Assembly (NCBI GenBank): GCA_018466975.1
Contig: CM031554.1
Coordinates: 434,001 to 498,000 of the forward strand
Reading direction: 5' to 3'
Length of the DNA stretch: 64,000 bases
Source: Sparassis latifolia
Taxonomy: Eukaryota > Basidiomycota > Agaricomycetes > Polyporales > Sparassidaceae
Shown here: piece by piece, positions 48,348 to 60,214 of the stretch
Layout of the letters: each line of letters opens with the position of its first letter
Numbering within the stretch: the stretch's first letter is position 1
Made by a program: the position numbers and the translations under genes
The notes under the pieces: model-generated
What the model saw: the letters and a program-made list of their open reading frames with translations, nothing else
What the model was told of the DNA's origin: nothing
The model's database searches: none

Positions 48348-50485
48348 ATGGCACGCCTCCGCCGCGATACTCCGGACTTGGGAGTTCCGCCTGTGCAGCG
48401 GCCGCTTCGCATCGTCGCCTCTGGCACACTGTTTCTGACCCATACCTTGTTGCTGCCTACACACCCAGAGCCGAATGCAATCACACGAGCTCAATCTGTC
48501 AACCGTTCGCGTGGAGGCTCTGCTAGCACATGCCTGACGATTCTTGCCCAGTTTCCTGCGGTGGAAGCAATGCTGGTCGCCCCTCTGGGCGGAAATGAGG
48601 AGGGACAGATGATTATACGCGACCTGCAGAATGAGAGAGTGAGTACGAGGTTCTGCAAGGTCTGCAAACATGCTGGAGTTCCTAGCGCGTGGGTACTGCA
48701 TGCAGGTTAGTTTACTCATTCTTGATTTGTGCACGCGTTTTCGAGGATGTGACCGTTCTTCTCAAGCCATCTTGCGTTGGACATACATATCTGCTTGACT
48801 TAAAAGCTGTCATGAAGTACTTTCACTTTGTTACCCGTTCATGCTGTGCATATGTGCTCCAAGATACTCAATATATGCTCGAAGAGGCGGAGGCTTACTT
48901 GATCATCGCCTTTTTGGCGTCAATGCTTTGACCATGGCCCCCTGCGCAATGATAACTGGGCTATATGATGCATTTCGTCAAGGAACGAGAGTTTATTTTT
49001 TATCACAGTCATTCAACGATTACTGTGTATTCTGCAAATGCATTACTGACCGCTATGCTGCTGCACCAGGCGACACGGATTCTCGAACTGTCATCAACAA
49101 TAATCCGCTTCCTGACATTACTCACGAAGAATTTGTCTCTCTTCTCGGACCCCTTCTCGCTCCAGAAAATTATGCCTATGTTGCCCCGCCGTCCTCTCAC
49201 ACTCCAGGACTATCTACCACTCCTCCGGCAAATCTGACCGTAAATAGTAGTATGCAACCTCGCAGTTCAATCTCAACCCCGCTCCCTTCCACCTTAACGA
49301 CGGGCCGAGTAGGAACAACCACTCCCGCCCCGTTTGACTGGATCCACTTCGAGGGACGATCGGTCAAGACGACGCTTGGCAATATCATAGGGCTTGATGG
49401 CCTCGCTCGGGAACGAAAGTGGAGGAGCCACTGTGTTTTCAGCGTGGACATCGGCAGACGAGCTCGACAGGGCGTCGAAGCGGTGTGAATTCTCTTCTCC
49501 GTAACCGCCTCTTGTTCTTACTGACTGTTTGTTACGTGATACTGTAGCTAATACCGCACGCGGACGTGCTGTTCCTCAACAAACACTATGCACTCGCTCA
49601 TTCCCCACAATACGCTTCCTCTCCCCGCGCGTTCCTGCTGTCCTTCATCGCCCTCGCGCCTCCGCACGCGCTCCTGGTTGCACACTGGGGTGCCGAAGGC
49701 GCGGCAGTGCTCTCAATGCCCACAAAGGAGTACTTCCAGAGCTCAGGATGGGTGGAGAAGAACGCCCCCAGGTTCGGGAGCCCGACAACTGGCATGGCGA
49801 GGGGCATTCCGGAAAACCCGGATGTGGTGCGGGACCAGGTGGACATGCGCTCTGTGCGCACCGGCAGCGACTTCTACGCGGACGCGGGGCACACGATCGA
49901 CACCGCTAGCATGTTCACCGCGGGCGGGCTCTCCTCGGCGCTCGCGTCGGAGCACCCGCACGAGGAGCCGCCACAACGTGCCCGTGCAGCATCCGCGGTG
50001 CGCCAACAACAGCGTCGACGTCGCGATGGCCGCGGCGAGGACGATGGGGAGTCGTCCGACTCTGACGGGACGCAGATCGCAGGTCCGGGCGCGACGCATG
50101 AGGGCGGCGTGCCCCGCGTATGTTCTCGCCCGAGCCTGAATTCGCTGTCGGGCGCGATCATCGATGAGGTGGGCGCACAGGATGCGTTCGTAGCGGGGAT
50201 GATGTTCGCCCTTAGTCGGAGGATGGTGCCCGGCGATCCCTACACACCGTCTGCAATGGGGCGTGACGGGGTGGACGGGGAGCGGGATTGGGACATTCAG
50301 AGGGGACGCTGGCGGTTAGAGGAGTGTTTGAGGTAGGAGTGGTCATTCCATCATATACATGCCTCTTTCTGACTGTGGATGGCATTATTAGATTTGCGAC
50401 AGAGTTGGCTGGGCGGAAAGGCAGACGGAAAGGGTGGGACGGCTTAGCAGACGAGATGATGAGAGCCGGATGGTTTGAAAATTGA
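48348..50485 (+). CDS. PfkB-family carbohydrate kinase (ribokinase / ketohexokinase-like)
   Basis: Four exons: 48348-48705, 49070-49482, 49548-50332 and 50392-50485, giving 549 codons with closed phases. The N-terminal glycine motif of the sugar-kinase fold is visible (SRGGSASTCLTILAQFPAVE), then APLGGNEEGQMIIRDL. Next come TDSRTVINNNPLPDITHEEF and FDWIHFEGRSVKTTLGNI (substrate/lid region), VLFLNKHYALAHSP, ALLVAHWGAEGAAVLSM, and the second PfkB signature VGAQDAFVAGMMFALSR with the catalytic Asp in GAQDAF. Two low-complexity inserts make it longer than the usual 300-350 residues. It phosphorylates a small sugar or similar alcohol with ATP; ketohexokinase-like features (NPLPDIT) are suggestive, but the substrate is unknown. 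Intron 1 is 364 bp, far longer than the others. Confidence 0.88.
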
Positions 50486-50661
50486 TCGTGCGCCTGGTCT
50501 TCAAAGCTTCATAACCCTTCTAAGCATAAGACTACTTACATTACTGGCGGTTGCTTCCCAGCTTGTCCTTCATCACTATATACTTTCCGTGCCAAAGATA
50601 GGATGTGGAGTTCGTTCTCCTAAACTCAAGGCTGGAACGAGAATGTTGTACAAAAAGAAAG

Positions 50662-50666
50662 AAAAA
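50662..50666 (-). terminator. RNA polymerase III T-run terminator of the tRNA gene
   Basis: Five T residues on the minus strand, 12 bases after the tRNA 3' end, the usual Pol III stop signal. Further T-rich runs follow. Confidence 0.7.
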
Positions 50667-50677
50667 TCATCCCAGCA

Positions 50678-50749
50678 TTCCGACACGGGGAATCGAACCC
50701 CGGGCTATCGCGTGAGAGGCGATAATGTTAGCCACTACACCATGTCGGA
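50678..50749 (-). tRNA. tRNA-Glu (anticodon CTC)
   Basis: Read on the minus strand it is 72 nt. The acceptor stem pairs TCCGACA with TGTCGGA. The A box is TGGTGTAGTGG. The anticodon stem ATCGC/GCGAT encloses the loop CTCTCAC with anticodon CTC, decoding GAG. The T arm is CGGGG-TTCGATT-CCCCG, containing the B box GGTTCGATTCC. The discriminator base is A. There is no intron and no encoded CCA. It lies about 100 bp upstream of OMA1 on the opposite strand. Confidence 0.97.
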
Positions 50750-50851
50750 TTCCATCTTAGTTGACATCCATCATAGAAAGTCACTATGGTCATAATGGAG
50801 AGAATGTATACCTCCGAAACGTGCACCTGTTTCGCCCAAGCTTGATCTACC

Positions 50852-52431
50852 ATGTTGCCTGGCGTGAGCCGGGCGTTGTTCTCGTCCTCGGTGCGACTAA
50901 GATTCCCCAGATGCATTTCTCGACGTCCCCTCGCTGTCCGGCAGCTATCCTCAAGCTCCCCACGCCTCGCCCGCTACGCCAGATTCGATCCGGAGCATCC
51001 TCTCGACATGCGGCGCTGGGACACAGGTATGAAGGTCGTCGCGGGAGTCATTGTTGGCGGCGGTGTGTACTACGTAATCCAGTACGTGTCCATTTGAGCT
51101 CATATTTGCCCAGACCCCGACGCATACATGCCCCTGACGCGTGCGCTGCAGTCTCGAGCAGGTGCCGGAGACGGGGCGGTGGCGGTTCATGGACATCAAC
51201 CCAAAATTTGAGGCGAAAGTGGGTGTTTGCATGAGTACTGTTTCGCTTGTACGCTGACGTTTGTGCCGGTGCAGCTGGCGGAGACCGCGCGTGAGGAGCT
51301 CCTAGCAGAGTTCAAGGGCAAGACGCTCCCTCCGAACCACCCACTCACGCGCCATGTTCGGCGCGTAGTCACCCGCATCCTTGAATCGTCCAACCTGGGT
51401 ACCCTCTCGTCTCCAGAGCATAGAATCGTTTCTCCAGAGCAAGTACTTGAGGATCTGTGGGAGCCCCAGCTACGCTCAGAAAGTGAGACGCCACCAGGTG
51501 CTGGTGGCAGGGTGTGGAACCTCCTCGTCGTTAACGACGACAAGATCGTCAACGCGATGGCAAGCTATGGTACGGATTGCTGCTGTTTTGTTGGTTGGCC
51601 ATGGTTGATGTTGTTCCTAGGGAGTATCGTTGTCTTCACTGGTATTTTGCCCGTAGCCAGAGATGAAGCAGGTTTAGCCGCTATCCTCGGACACGGTAAG
51701 ACTGCTTGCTCGTCGCACACGTTACGCTCTGAATGCTCAGACGCCCTCATTTAGAGATCGGGCACGTTGGTAAGTCCGCATGGCGAATGTACGCGCGCAT
51801 CTCATCCTCGACCCGTAGTCGCAAGACATGCCTCTGAGCGCTACTCGGAAGCGAAGGTGTTCATTTTCCTGGCATACCTCCTGGAGCTCACTGGCCTTGA
51901 TTTTGGCTTTGCGCGAATGCTCACGACCCTGTTGTACTCATTGCCCAACTCCCGCACTCAGGAGTTTGAAGGTGTGCCGCGTTCTTTCACCTAGTGGGCA
52001 CATTAATGAGGATCGTTCACTGCAGCGGACAAGATTGGGTTGACACTGTCCTCAAAAGCCTGCTATGACCCACGATCCGCACCAGAGTACGTGGTCAAAA
52101 TGTTTCGCTTGGGCACTGACACCTGAACTTTGCGATGCAGAATGTTCGCCCGCCTTGGCAAGCTTGATGAAGGCTATCTCAATATCAGCTTCCTGAACAC
52201 ACATCCAACCTCGGACAAGCGTATCAAGGTTCGTGTGCCGTGACGTATACGCGAATTGTGACTGACATCCACTCACAGCAACTTGAAGACATGCTCCCCG
52301 AAGCTTACGCTTTGCAGGCTGCCACGCCCGAGTGCGGTGATTCCCTGCGAGACAGCTTGGGGGCGTTCAGAGACACGTTCGCACGTGGATTCAACAAGGA
52401 CAACGAGAGTGCGAGTTGGAGATGGGGTTAG
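50852..52431 (+). CDS. OMA1: OMA1-like mitochondrial inner-membrane metallopeptidase (M48)
   Basis: The N-terminus (MLPGVSRALFSSSVRLRFPR) is Arg/Ser-rich without acids, a mitochondrial targeting signal. A membrane segment follows near residues 60-77 (MKVVAGVIVGGGVYYVIQ). The catalytic motif HEIGHVVARH, near residue 222, is split across two introns and joins in frame; the third zinc ligand is in QEFEADKIGL. The C-terminal family motif is FLNTHPTSDKRIKQLEDMLP. About 378 residues in several exons, the usual size for fungal Oma1. In known systems Oma1 is a stress-activated protease of the inner membrane that cleaves misfolded proteins and, in animals, OPA1. All key residues are present. Confidence 0.94.
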
Positions 52432-52561
52432 ATAGTTTAGATCCTGTGCACAATGTTCAAGTTGATCGCTTTGTTTGCCGTCTTGTCATGCTGAAGTGCT
52501 GGTCCTCGGACATCGACGGCCCCTTTGTTGCACTTTGAAAATGTAAATTGCTTCATGTCTC

Positions 52562-52843
52562 TCAGTCGACGTTGATCAAACCGAGGCATTCAAATCCACT
52601 CCGCGGATCTAAGACCACGTGCTCAAGGCGATCTGTACTGAACGCCATCGTGTCGCCATGACGACCAGAACTCTTCTTTCGCGTTATCTCTGGCTTGGCA
52701 AGCAGCAGAACGGCGAAGCATTCTTGCTGGTATAGAAGCAGGACGTTCGGAATACAAGGCGACCAGACCAGGACCACCTTACCATCCTGCACAATTCGCC
52801 CGCAATTTGACCGAGCAAAACCGCTAGCCTGGTGGACTTGCAA
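52562..52843 (-). CDS. Doubtful small open frame
   Basis: A 93-codon frame (MQVHQASGFARSNCGRIVQD, then WSPCIPNVLLLYQQECFAVL) ends at 52562. Its composition is protein-like, and the frame stays open upstream to about 52860, so it could be a last exon, but no upstream exon could be joined convincingly. It lies between OMA1 and the divergent F-box gene. No domain recognised. Confidence 0.3.
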   Translation of the reverse strand: MQVHQASGFARSNCGRIVQDGKVVLVWSPCIPNVLLLYQQECFAVLLLAKPEITRKKSSGRHGDTMAFSTDRLEHVVLDPRSGFECLGLINVD

Positions 52844-52985
52844 AATTGACGAGCCACCGAAGCCGCCGGGGTAAATTTAGCCGATGCACTGAGTACTGTT
52901 GTACGTACACCAACGTGGACGCGATATGCGCTGAACGCTTTCGTCTTGGTTTCCTCTCCCTCCATCCACGGCCTGTCTTACTGGC

Positions 52986-54796
52986 ATGTCTTTCTTTCGC
53001 AATCGCCGCCAGTCTCCACAGCAGTCTCTCCAGGAACCAGGGAGTCCGAAGCCTGCGTCGGTCGTATCGCCAACGCCAAGCAGCACTGCCAAAATCAGGA
53101 AGCGCCTCACTTCGCTCTCGCTCGGAGGGATCAAACGCACCAGGTCGACGACCCACAAGCACTGCGCTGCGCCCCCAGTTGGTCATACTGTCCAGTTTCC
53201 GTCAGGGTACGCGCGATATGGGAGCGAGTCGCCATCGCCCACTGCGTCACTCGATATCCGCATGCCCACGGGACTAGGACGTCGTGCGAGTTTTACAGAG
53301 AAGTCTGAGCAGGAGCAGCAGGGCAGGGCTGAGCGATTGCGGCAGGAGAGGCCAAAGACTACTGGCGGCATCAGTGCGCCGGATCTGTCGCATTCGTCCC
53401 AGTCGGGTGCGGGCATGTTGCGATGGGTGGACGCGCTCACGGAGGATGTTACCAAAGATGACGGGCCTGCGATAATGCGCATGCCTGTCGACCTGTTGAA
53501 CGTCATGTTCTCCTACATGTCGCGCCAAGAACTCGCCTCGCTTGCTCTCGTGTCGCGGATGTTCCTCCTGCCTGCATTGCGCGCGCTGTACAGCAACCTG
53601 GACTTATGGCACACCGCTGATTCGCGCGTCGAGCAGTGTATTGCACTCCTTGCATCCAAACGGTCGTTCGGGGGCTATGTCCGTCGATTTGTGTGTCGCA
53701 AGCTGCCCGCAACCAAGAATGGTGCGGTGTCGATGAGCACGGTGACCTTCGCCATCGCGTTCACCAACATGTACCAGCTAACGTCGCTCACCATCCCCCG
53801 GTTCGAAGCGCATCTCCTCCTCCACACAACCTTCCGACTACGACGCCTAACGATCCTCGCGGAGTTTATGTCGTCGGACGAGTTACGTGACTTCTTCTCC
53901 TGGCTGGTCAGCCAACCTGCACTCACCTCCCTCTCGCTCCCCAACCTCGTCCTGCGTTCGCTACTTAACAGAGAGGACTCTGGCAGCCCCTCGAATGATA
54001 CCACACAACCATCTGATACCCTAATGTGCCCCTCACAATCATTTCCCCACCATCTACTCTCACGTCTCACACATTTTCATGGTCCCCCAGTATTGGGTGC
54101 AGTACTTGTTCCAGGGCACCCTGTCGCGTCCGCGGTCTTGCGCATCCGAACTACGCTGTACGAGGGACTGCGGCCCTCTGCGATCATGTCCGCACTCGCG
54201 CGGTCCAGCGCGCCGATTAAGCGGCTGTCCATTAAAGCCACCTCTAACAAGGTCGACGCGCGAACGTTGGAGCGGATCTTCATGTCCGCTGGTGCGGAGC
54301 TTGGAGATAGGCTCGAGGTGCTCGAGGTTGACTGGGTGCTCGAAGACGAGGTACGCTCTTTCCGATGTTCCCTCCTCACACTGCGCCGTCTGAACCTGCA
54401 ACATAGATACTCTACAAGCAGATCCTCTCTGTGCTCCCGCGCTTCCGCTCCCTGCGCACGCTGCGATTGCACCGTGGCTCCCCACCCCCACCGCCGAGGT
54501 CGCCTCCGCCCACATTCCCGCTACCACCGACGTCGCTCTCACCGACGAATATCTACCCCTCCCCGCTCCCGTCGCCAAACTCACCGCTCGGCAGCCGCCC
54601 GACGACCGCGAACAGTATGTCGCTCGACATCCCGCTGCCGCGCGCGCACGAACGCACGCACCTCAGCGCGTGGAGCCGGCACTGCCCGTCGCTGCGCTCG
54701 GTCGTGTTCCTCTCGGATGCGGAATGGCGCATCAGCTTGCGCAATTTGGCGGACCCGATGTCGATGTATGCCTTCGTCGGGTTCGTGGCGGATTGA
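52986..54796 (+). CDS. F-box domain protein
   Basis: Two exons, 52986-54350 and 54407-54796, with a 56-bp intron, give 584 codons with phase kept. The N-terminal 150 residues are Ser/Arg/Pro rich and likely disordered (MSFFRNRRQSPQQSLQEPGS). The F-box core is MRMPVDLLNVMFSYMSRQEL followed by ASLALVSRMFLLPALR at about residues 160-195. After it come leucine-rich segments (LTSLTIPRFEAHLLLHTTF, LRRLTILAEFMSS, ALTSLSLPNLVLRSLL, FRSLRTLRLHRGS). A Pro-rich insert lies near residues 500-540. The C-terminus LRSVVFLSDAEWRIS... is conserved in related fungal proteins. By family it would be a Skp1-binding substrate receptor of an SCF ligase; the target is unknown. Confidence 0.87.
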
Positions 54797-54934
54797 CCGC
54801 GCCTGCCGGTATATATCTATCTATTTATCTGTGAGGTCTTTTAAACTTACTCACTCGTTGATTAATATTTCGATTATAATGTTATCGGCGCGTAAAGCTT
54901 GCCTTTTATTTCGCTGGTATCGCAGCCTGTGAGC

Positions 54935-55453
54935 CAACAAGGGGATACGCTTGGAAGAGTGCGCTCATACGCACGATGCCAAGCAGTGCGGACTCGTCCA
55001 GGTGGTCAATCATTCTGGTAAGACCTTCATGTGAGGCTCTGGAGGATAGACGACGCGAAAATACATTTCGCAACTGAGGGAGGATCCTTCGACGTTATGG
55101 ATCACCAAGGTACTTTGCTCAGATATTTACTAACTTATACTGCTCTACAATATTTGCCTGCGAAATCAAGACTCGACTGGGTTGCATCTGCGACGAAATA
55201 GCGGACACCCGAGTTGCGATGCACCGTCGCACGGATATTTTCTAACAGAGTACGCGTCTTGGCCTCATTCCTGCCGTGTAAAATTAGCTTGAAGCCCTCG
55301 TCAAACAGCTACGCAACGGCATTCCCAATTCCGTCCGTCGCACGGGTGACTACGGCGTATACGGGACTAGGCGGGAGGGCCGCGCTGGAAGACCGCGAAA
55401 CGGCATGCGATTGGGATGGAGAGGGCCACGCCGATGACAGCGAAAACCTCCAT
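54935..55453 (-). pseudogene. Decayed short-chain dehydrogenase/reductase (SDR)
   Basis: Read on the minus strand from ATG 55453, the first frame gives a hydrophobic N-terminus (MEVFAVIGVALSIPIACRF). After a frameshift it reads VVTRATDGIGNAVA, the Rossmann TGxxxGIG site with the first Gly changed to Arg (TRATDGIG). Then follow an in-frame TAG, LFDEGFKLILHGRNEAKTRT, RYFVADATQ (the conserved Asp region) and VIHNV (in place of NNAG). Another frame change leads to MIDHLDESALLGIVRMSALF. The catalytic Tyr-x-x-x-Lys part is missing. The order matches membrane-anchored 17-beta-HSD-like SDRs. Several breaks and truncation make it non-functional. Confidence 0.75.
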
Positions 55454-55652
55454 CGTTGTCAACCTCGCAGCAGACAATTAGCGAACGTTGAAGGAAATGA
55501 ATATTAACCTCTCAATCCACGTGGGAATAGCAGTCTACTTATGGTCGGAAATTAAATTAATTAAATGACGCGATCGGTCACACGGGTCACGGCTGTACTA
55601 GTACTGTCACGGTGACAGCGACCTCACCTCTGCTGATTCAGTGCTGAAGAAC

Positions 55653-56355
55653 ATGAGCCTGTCAACCATTAACAATGATGTTGTGCTCCTTATCATCTCA
55701 TTTTTCAAGCCATACGATGCCCTCTCTCTATCCGAGACCTGCCGCCAATTCCATGTCATCGCACTGGCACAAGCAACCCCCTCGGTCGCTCTGAGAAACC
55801 ACCAGCAATTGACTGCTTGCTGCATGTACATGCTTAGTGGTCCGTCGAATTGCATTCATTATTTGGAGGTCCCACAGTCACTCTTGAGAAACCGCAATTT
55901 TACCAATCCACGGACCTTCTCGAGAATGCTCAGGGTCTTAGATCTATCACCATCCATCATACAGGGAGTCTCATACTGAACGAGCCGCGCATCGAGTCAG
56001 TGGCGCACTCGCTGCGCTCGAAGGAATTGACGACGTTGTCCTGCAAGAGGTCGAAAACGCCGTGCACCAGATGCTGTCTAAGTGCGCGAAGTCTCACTTT
56101 TCTGCGACCTTGAACACCGTCTGCATCTCTCTCAGCTGCCTCTGCAAAATGCAGAGCACCTCACAATCTCGTGCCGTCGTCGATGACGACCAGCCGCTGT
56201 GGGGACGTTATGCGGGACCGCAGTGGCTAGCGTGTCGACATATTGAACTTCTGTTCATCTAGATACCTCGGGCTATCTTCGTGCATGCATTTCCCGACCT
56301 CCAGCGGGTGTGGTGCTACACGCCCAACTGGAACATAATGTTCATTAGACCACCA
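55653..56355 (+). pseudogene. F-box gene fragment with frameshifts
   Basis: It starts MSLSTINNDVVLLIISFFKP followed by YDALSLSETCRQFHVIALAQ, an F-box (about residues 4-45). The homologous reading then moves to another frame near 55920 (ENAQGLRSITIHHTGSLILN) and again near 56040 (LQEVENAVHQMLSKCAKSHF), continuing weakly to about 56350 (FVHAFPDLQRVW). No introns explain the shifts. It is shorter than intact relatives and lacks most repeats. A gene with unusual short introns is possible but less likely. Confidence 0.65.
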
Positions 56356-58373
56356 CTCAGCCAACGTTGATCGGACCTCCAAATAGTTTTTTCTGGGACC
56401 TCAGATTGATGGCCTCGGAAGAACAAATGCCTTGATTTCCGAGAGATGTAATACCGGTCCCTTATGGAAGCTCCGCACGGCTGATTTCCGCTGAAGTTAT
56501 ATTGGATGACACTCGGAGATCCGGCGCGAGGTTTCCAGGATGTTTTGCTGAGGTTCTCCGCTGGAGATCCCTGTCCAGCCACAACACAAACACTGGCATG
56601 CTCGGCAAGGGCAAGGTCGCAAAAAGTCAGAAGTCAAATTTGGCCTGCCCTAAACTCGCCTCGCCTCGCCTCGCTGCCACGTCTCCCTGCTTCCCAGTTG
56701 TCTCACTGTCCTGTTCTCTCGCCCCCCACGATGGTCTCTCTCGGAGTGTCATCAGCCATCCTTCATTCCCAACATGCCACATGTTCTATTATCAGACAAA
56801 GTAGGCCTTCTTTAAAGATATTCTATATGCAGTTGGCTCCCTTTGGCGGCATGAATCAATTTTCTGCCTATGTACATTATTTTGTCTTGTAGGCAGTTTG
56901 TGACATGACCTCTGTAGTAGCTCCAGAAATGTGATCTATTTACACCACAATTATTCTGTGTAATTAGCTGAAAGAGCCAGAGCTGTATATAGTGTGCATG
57001 CAATACGGAAGAGCCGAGCTGTGGCCTCCACAGGCGGTGACTCCCCGGTGAGGGATCTCCGTTGGATGTTACATGGTACATGCTGTGGAGATTCTGTGAA
57101 GGGACATCTGATGGATGTTGGCTGAGTAGTAGTCTGTTGGACGTTCGATCGGAGCTCCCTGGGAAACCGCCCGGCAAGATGTTAAAAAAAGGAATATGCC
57201 GTTTGGCGGTGTAGGCGGCCGATGTCTCCCGGCCAGCCACAGGCACCACGCACAGTTCGCCAATCTTCTGGCACTCTGTCGCCCCATCCATTTTGTGACT
57301 CTGCAGGTCTCATAGGTGGACCCCATGCGTCCCGCAGCAGAGATTGAGCAAGCGCTTGGTGTTCTGCTGTGTGTCCGATCCGCAGTACTCCGAGTCTGTC
57401 TTGTCATCTACCTAGAACAGTCAGTACTTCTGTGGCGGCGCATCGTCGAGCTGTCCTCGCAGCTCTAGTACTTCGATAAACAGTTGCGCGGAGACCGCTA
57501 AACGGACGTTTCGAAGTGGCTGGTGAGCATTCTTGGTGGTCGTGACTTCGAAGCAATGTCGAGTTGACCGTCAGTCTGCGGCAGGCTACCATACCCCCTC
57601 TCCTTGTCCCGCTGGACGTGGTCTGCATCCATCTCTCTATCATAGATCAGCAAGCAGCACCAAGATAAGCTGCGAGACACGCTCGCACAACATATGTCCT
57701 CGTTGCGCTACATCGCAATCGATTGCTTAGCCTCGGATGATGAAGTGTATGCGTGGTGGAGGGCGGCAGGTGGCGGAGATGCCGCACGAGGTTGGCGATG
57801 CCCTCTGGCGTTCTGCTGCGTGATAGCAGATCGCAACGCGAGATAGCGGTCTGTCCGTGCATGCGATCTTGCAATGGTTGGTGGAGATGTTGAGAGGCGG
57901 GACGCGCTTTCGCAGATTCAATCGCAGGCAATATACCACCATTGTACGTGCCCATTCCGGTTTCTGCATGTTGCAAGTAGTACAACACATTTTTTAGGGT
58001 GGTGCGTACCTTATGCGCAAAGACTGCGACAGAGGTACGACAGAGGAAGATAATGGGTTAAAGGCTGTCGAAACTCCATTCCTCCTCCGGATTGACCACT
58101 TCTCAAACCGCAATGCATACTTCTGCTGTCTCTGACACAGTCAGGATATGCATGCGAGTTGCGACGCAGGAAAAAAACTTGCAAACAATATTGGTTGTAT
58201 CGACCGTTCGGGGCTGGTGTGATTTCTGGCGAGAGCGGCATACCTGCCGTGTCGTGACGCGATATTGGACGCGTCGCGTACCAGGCACGTGATATGCCGA
58301 AGTTCCGGCTTTATTCGGGAGTGCAATATACAGGCAACTACTCCAATTTTTTTTGGCTCTCAATGCGTATAAC
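56356..58373. other. Two-kilobase stretch without a supported gene
   Basis: Both strands show only short frames without family features. CTCGCCT repeats occur near 56650-56685. The right limit is the MITE end at 58374. Confidence 0.45.
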
Positions 58374-58645
58374 TGGATGCCTTCCCGTAGGATTTGGAGC
58401 ACTTCTAAATCACAAAGCGGACTGCGAAACACCCCACTGTGTCGGAACAGCAGGATTTGTGAAACCGTAGCGTCGCAACATGATGATGATCAAACCAAGT
58501 TCTAGAGGGTCGGAGGACGAGCAGCAGCATGATGTAAGCAATATGCAGCACCAAATATAGGCAAAGATGGGCATTGCGAGTGGGCGGAGATCGAAATCAT
58601 TGTTTAGAAAGACGTTTAGAATCTGGAAGGGGGGGTCGACCCCCC

Positions 58646-59450
58646 TGTCACGGGGGCCAGTCGTGCCACCGTACATCCGGTTCGTCATCTAGTGACTAGG
58701 CCTTCGCAAGGGCTCAAGTCAATCGTGAGGGGTCCGACCTCCAGTCACAGCGATGACCAGAGGTCGGCCCAGTGGAGCTGTCTTATGAACGCTTGGCCGC
58801 TGTCTGCGGACCAAGGTCGATCTGTCGCACAGATGTAGATGGTAAACCTGGTTGATGTGTAACCAGGACAAGATGGGGACTTGTCGGTCTTATATACAAG
58901 TACAGGCGTCTGTCTACCTGTAATACTAGAACTACGATTGGTCCATCGGTATCAATACAAGGGCACAGGGTTCGTATACCTGTCCCACGGTCGTGAGAAT
59001 GCTGAGTCAGTCATGACTCTGCGTGAGAGACAATCTGTCCATATGGAGATAAGGTCGTGCTGCGAAGATAAGGCAGCAGCGAGGTCGTCGTGCATCTAGC
59101 GCATGTATCAGGGTCTAGAGCCATGCCCATGAGGTTCGGTATCTGTATCGTAAGGTAAGGCAAAGGTGAGGCAAACATGCCTTTGTCGTGTGTGTGATAG
59201 GAAGTGCGTCCTAGGTCTGGATCTCGCACATGAGGTAAACATGCCTTGAGCACAAGGCACATATCATCAGATGATCAGGTAGATCCGTGCCGGATAGATA
59301 AGGGCGATGACCATGATGACATCATGGTCATGTGGTCAGTGACATCATTGTCACATGGTCAGTCTAGGCTCTGTGATGTCATTGTCACGTGATCGGTAAA
59401 GGTAGAGGCGGAAGTCGTCCGCGTGTTCCTCAGAGAGGAGCTTTGTAACA
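58646..59450. repeat. Left LTR (805 bp)
   Basis: It differs from the right LTR by two substitutions and one 11-bp deletion near 58877, by eye. Close to its 3' end are a perfect 12-bp-arm palindrome at 59308-59332 (ATGACCATGATG and its inverse) and repeated TGACATCATTGTCAC-type motifs, candidate enhancer sites. Confidence 0.9.
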
Positions 59451-59727
59451 TCAGCTCCCATTCAGGTCTTCAATTCCCTGGATTGAAGTCGTCAAGAAAG
59501 TCGGTCGAGAAATGGAATGGAGAAATTCCATGTATCGTTGTTCATCGTGTCATGTCATCGCATGATTCTGGGTAAATCAGAGGCGGAAAATGAAAAAATT
59601 GACCTGGGTGTTAATCCAGCTTCGCAAACTTCGTTTTGCTTGTCGCTCGCATCCCTTTAGGATTGCTCGCTCCAACTGCAAGTCTTCTGTTCGTCTTCTT
59701 CTCATAAGCTATTCAGCTATGTTCATC

Positions 59728-59855
59728 GTCTTCCATTAGTCTTGTTTCTTTGTGCTTTCGCACAGTGACCGGTCAACTCGTGTTGCCCGTCGTCTTCCAT
59801 TAGTCTTGTTTCTTTGTGCTTTCACACAGTGAATGGTTAACTCGCGTTGCCCATT
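59728..59855. repeat. Two-copy tandem repeat, 64-bp period
   Basis: Inside the LTR element. Each copy begins GTCTTCCATTAGTCTTGTTT and ends near CTCGTGTTGCCC or CTCGCGTTGCCC. Confidence 0.8.
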
Positions 59856-60214
59856 CTTCCCTACTACTACCCCGGCCTAAAAATCAGGAGGGCTCATAGT
59901 GTAGCGATGTCTTCAAAAATTCGCAAGATGGAAAGAGAGTGTGGTGGAAGGGAGGAGGGGGGGAAAAAATTTGCCCTTGTGGGAGGGTTCCTCGTCCTCG
60001 ATTACTCTTGTCGTTCCTCGATTCCACTCGTCACTCCTCGATTCCACTCGTTCCTCGTCACCCGGGCACTCGGGCTCATTCCTTTGGCTCGGATATGCAT
60101 CCTCGCCTACTATCCCCTATCAGCTCCCATTCAAAAAAACCAGATACCCTGGATCTGAAACCGATAAAAACAGGTAAACAAATCGTAAAGGGAAAAAGAG
60201 GGTGGGCAGCAAGG

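Noticed and set aside
56590..56680. A GKGKVAKSQKS-like stretch recalling ribosomal protein S30
   Set aside because: The similarity covers about ten residues only and does not continue on either side in any frame.
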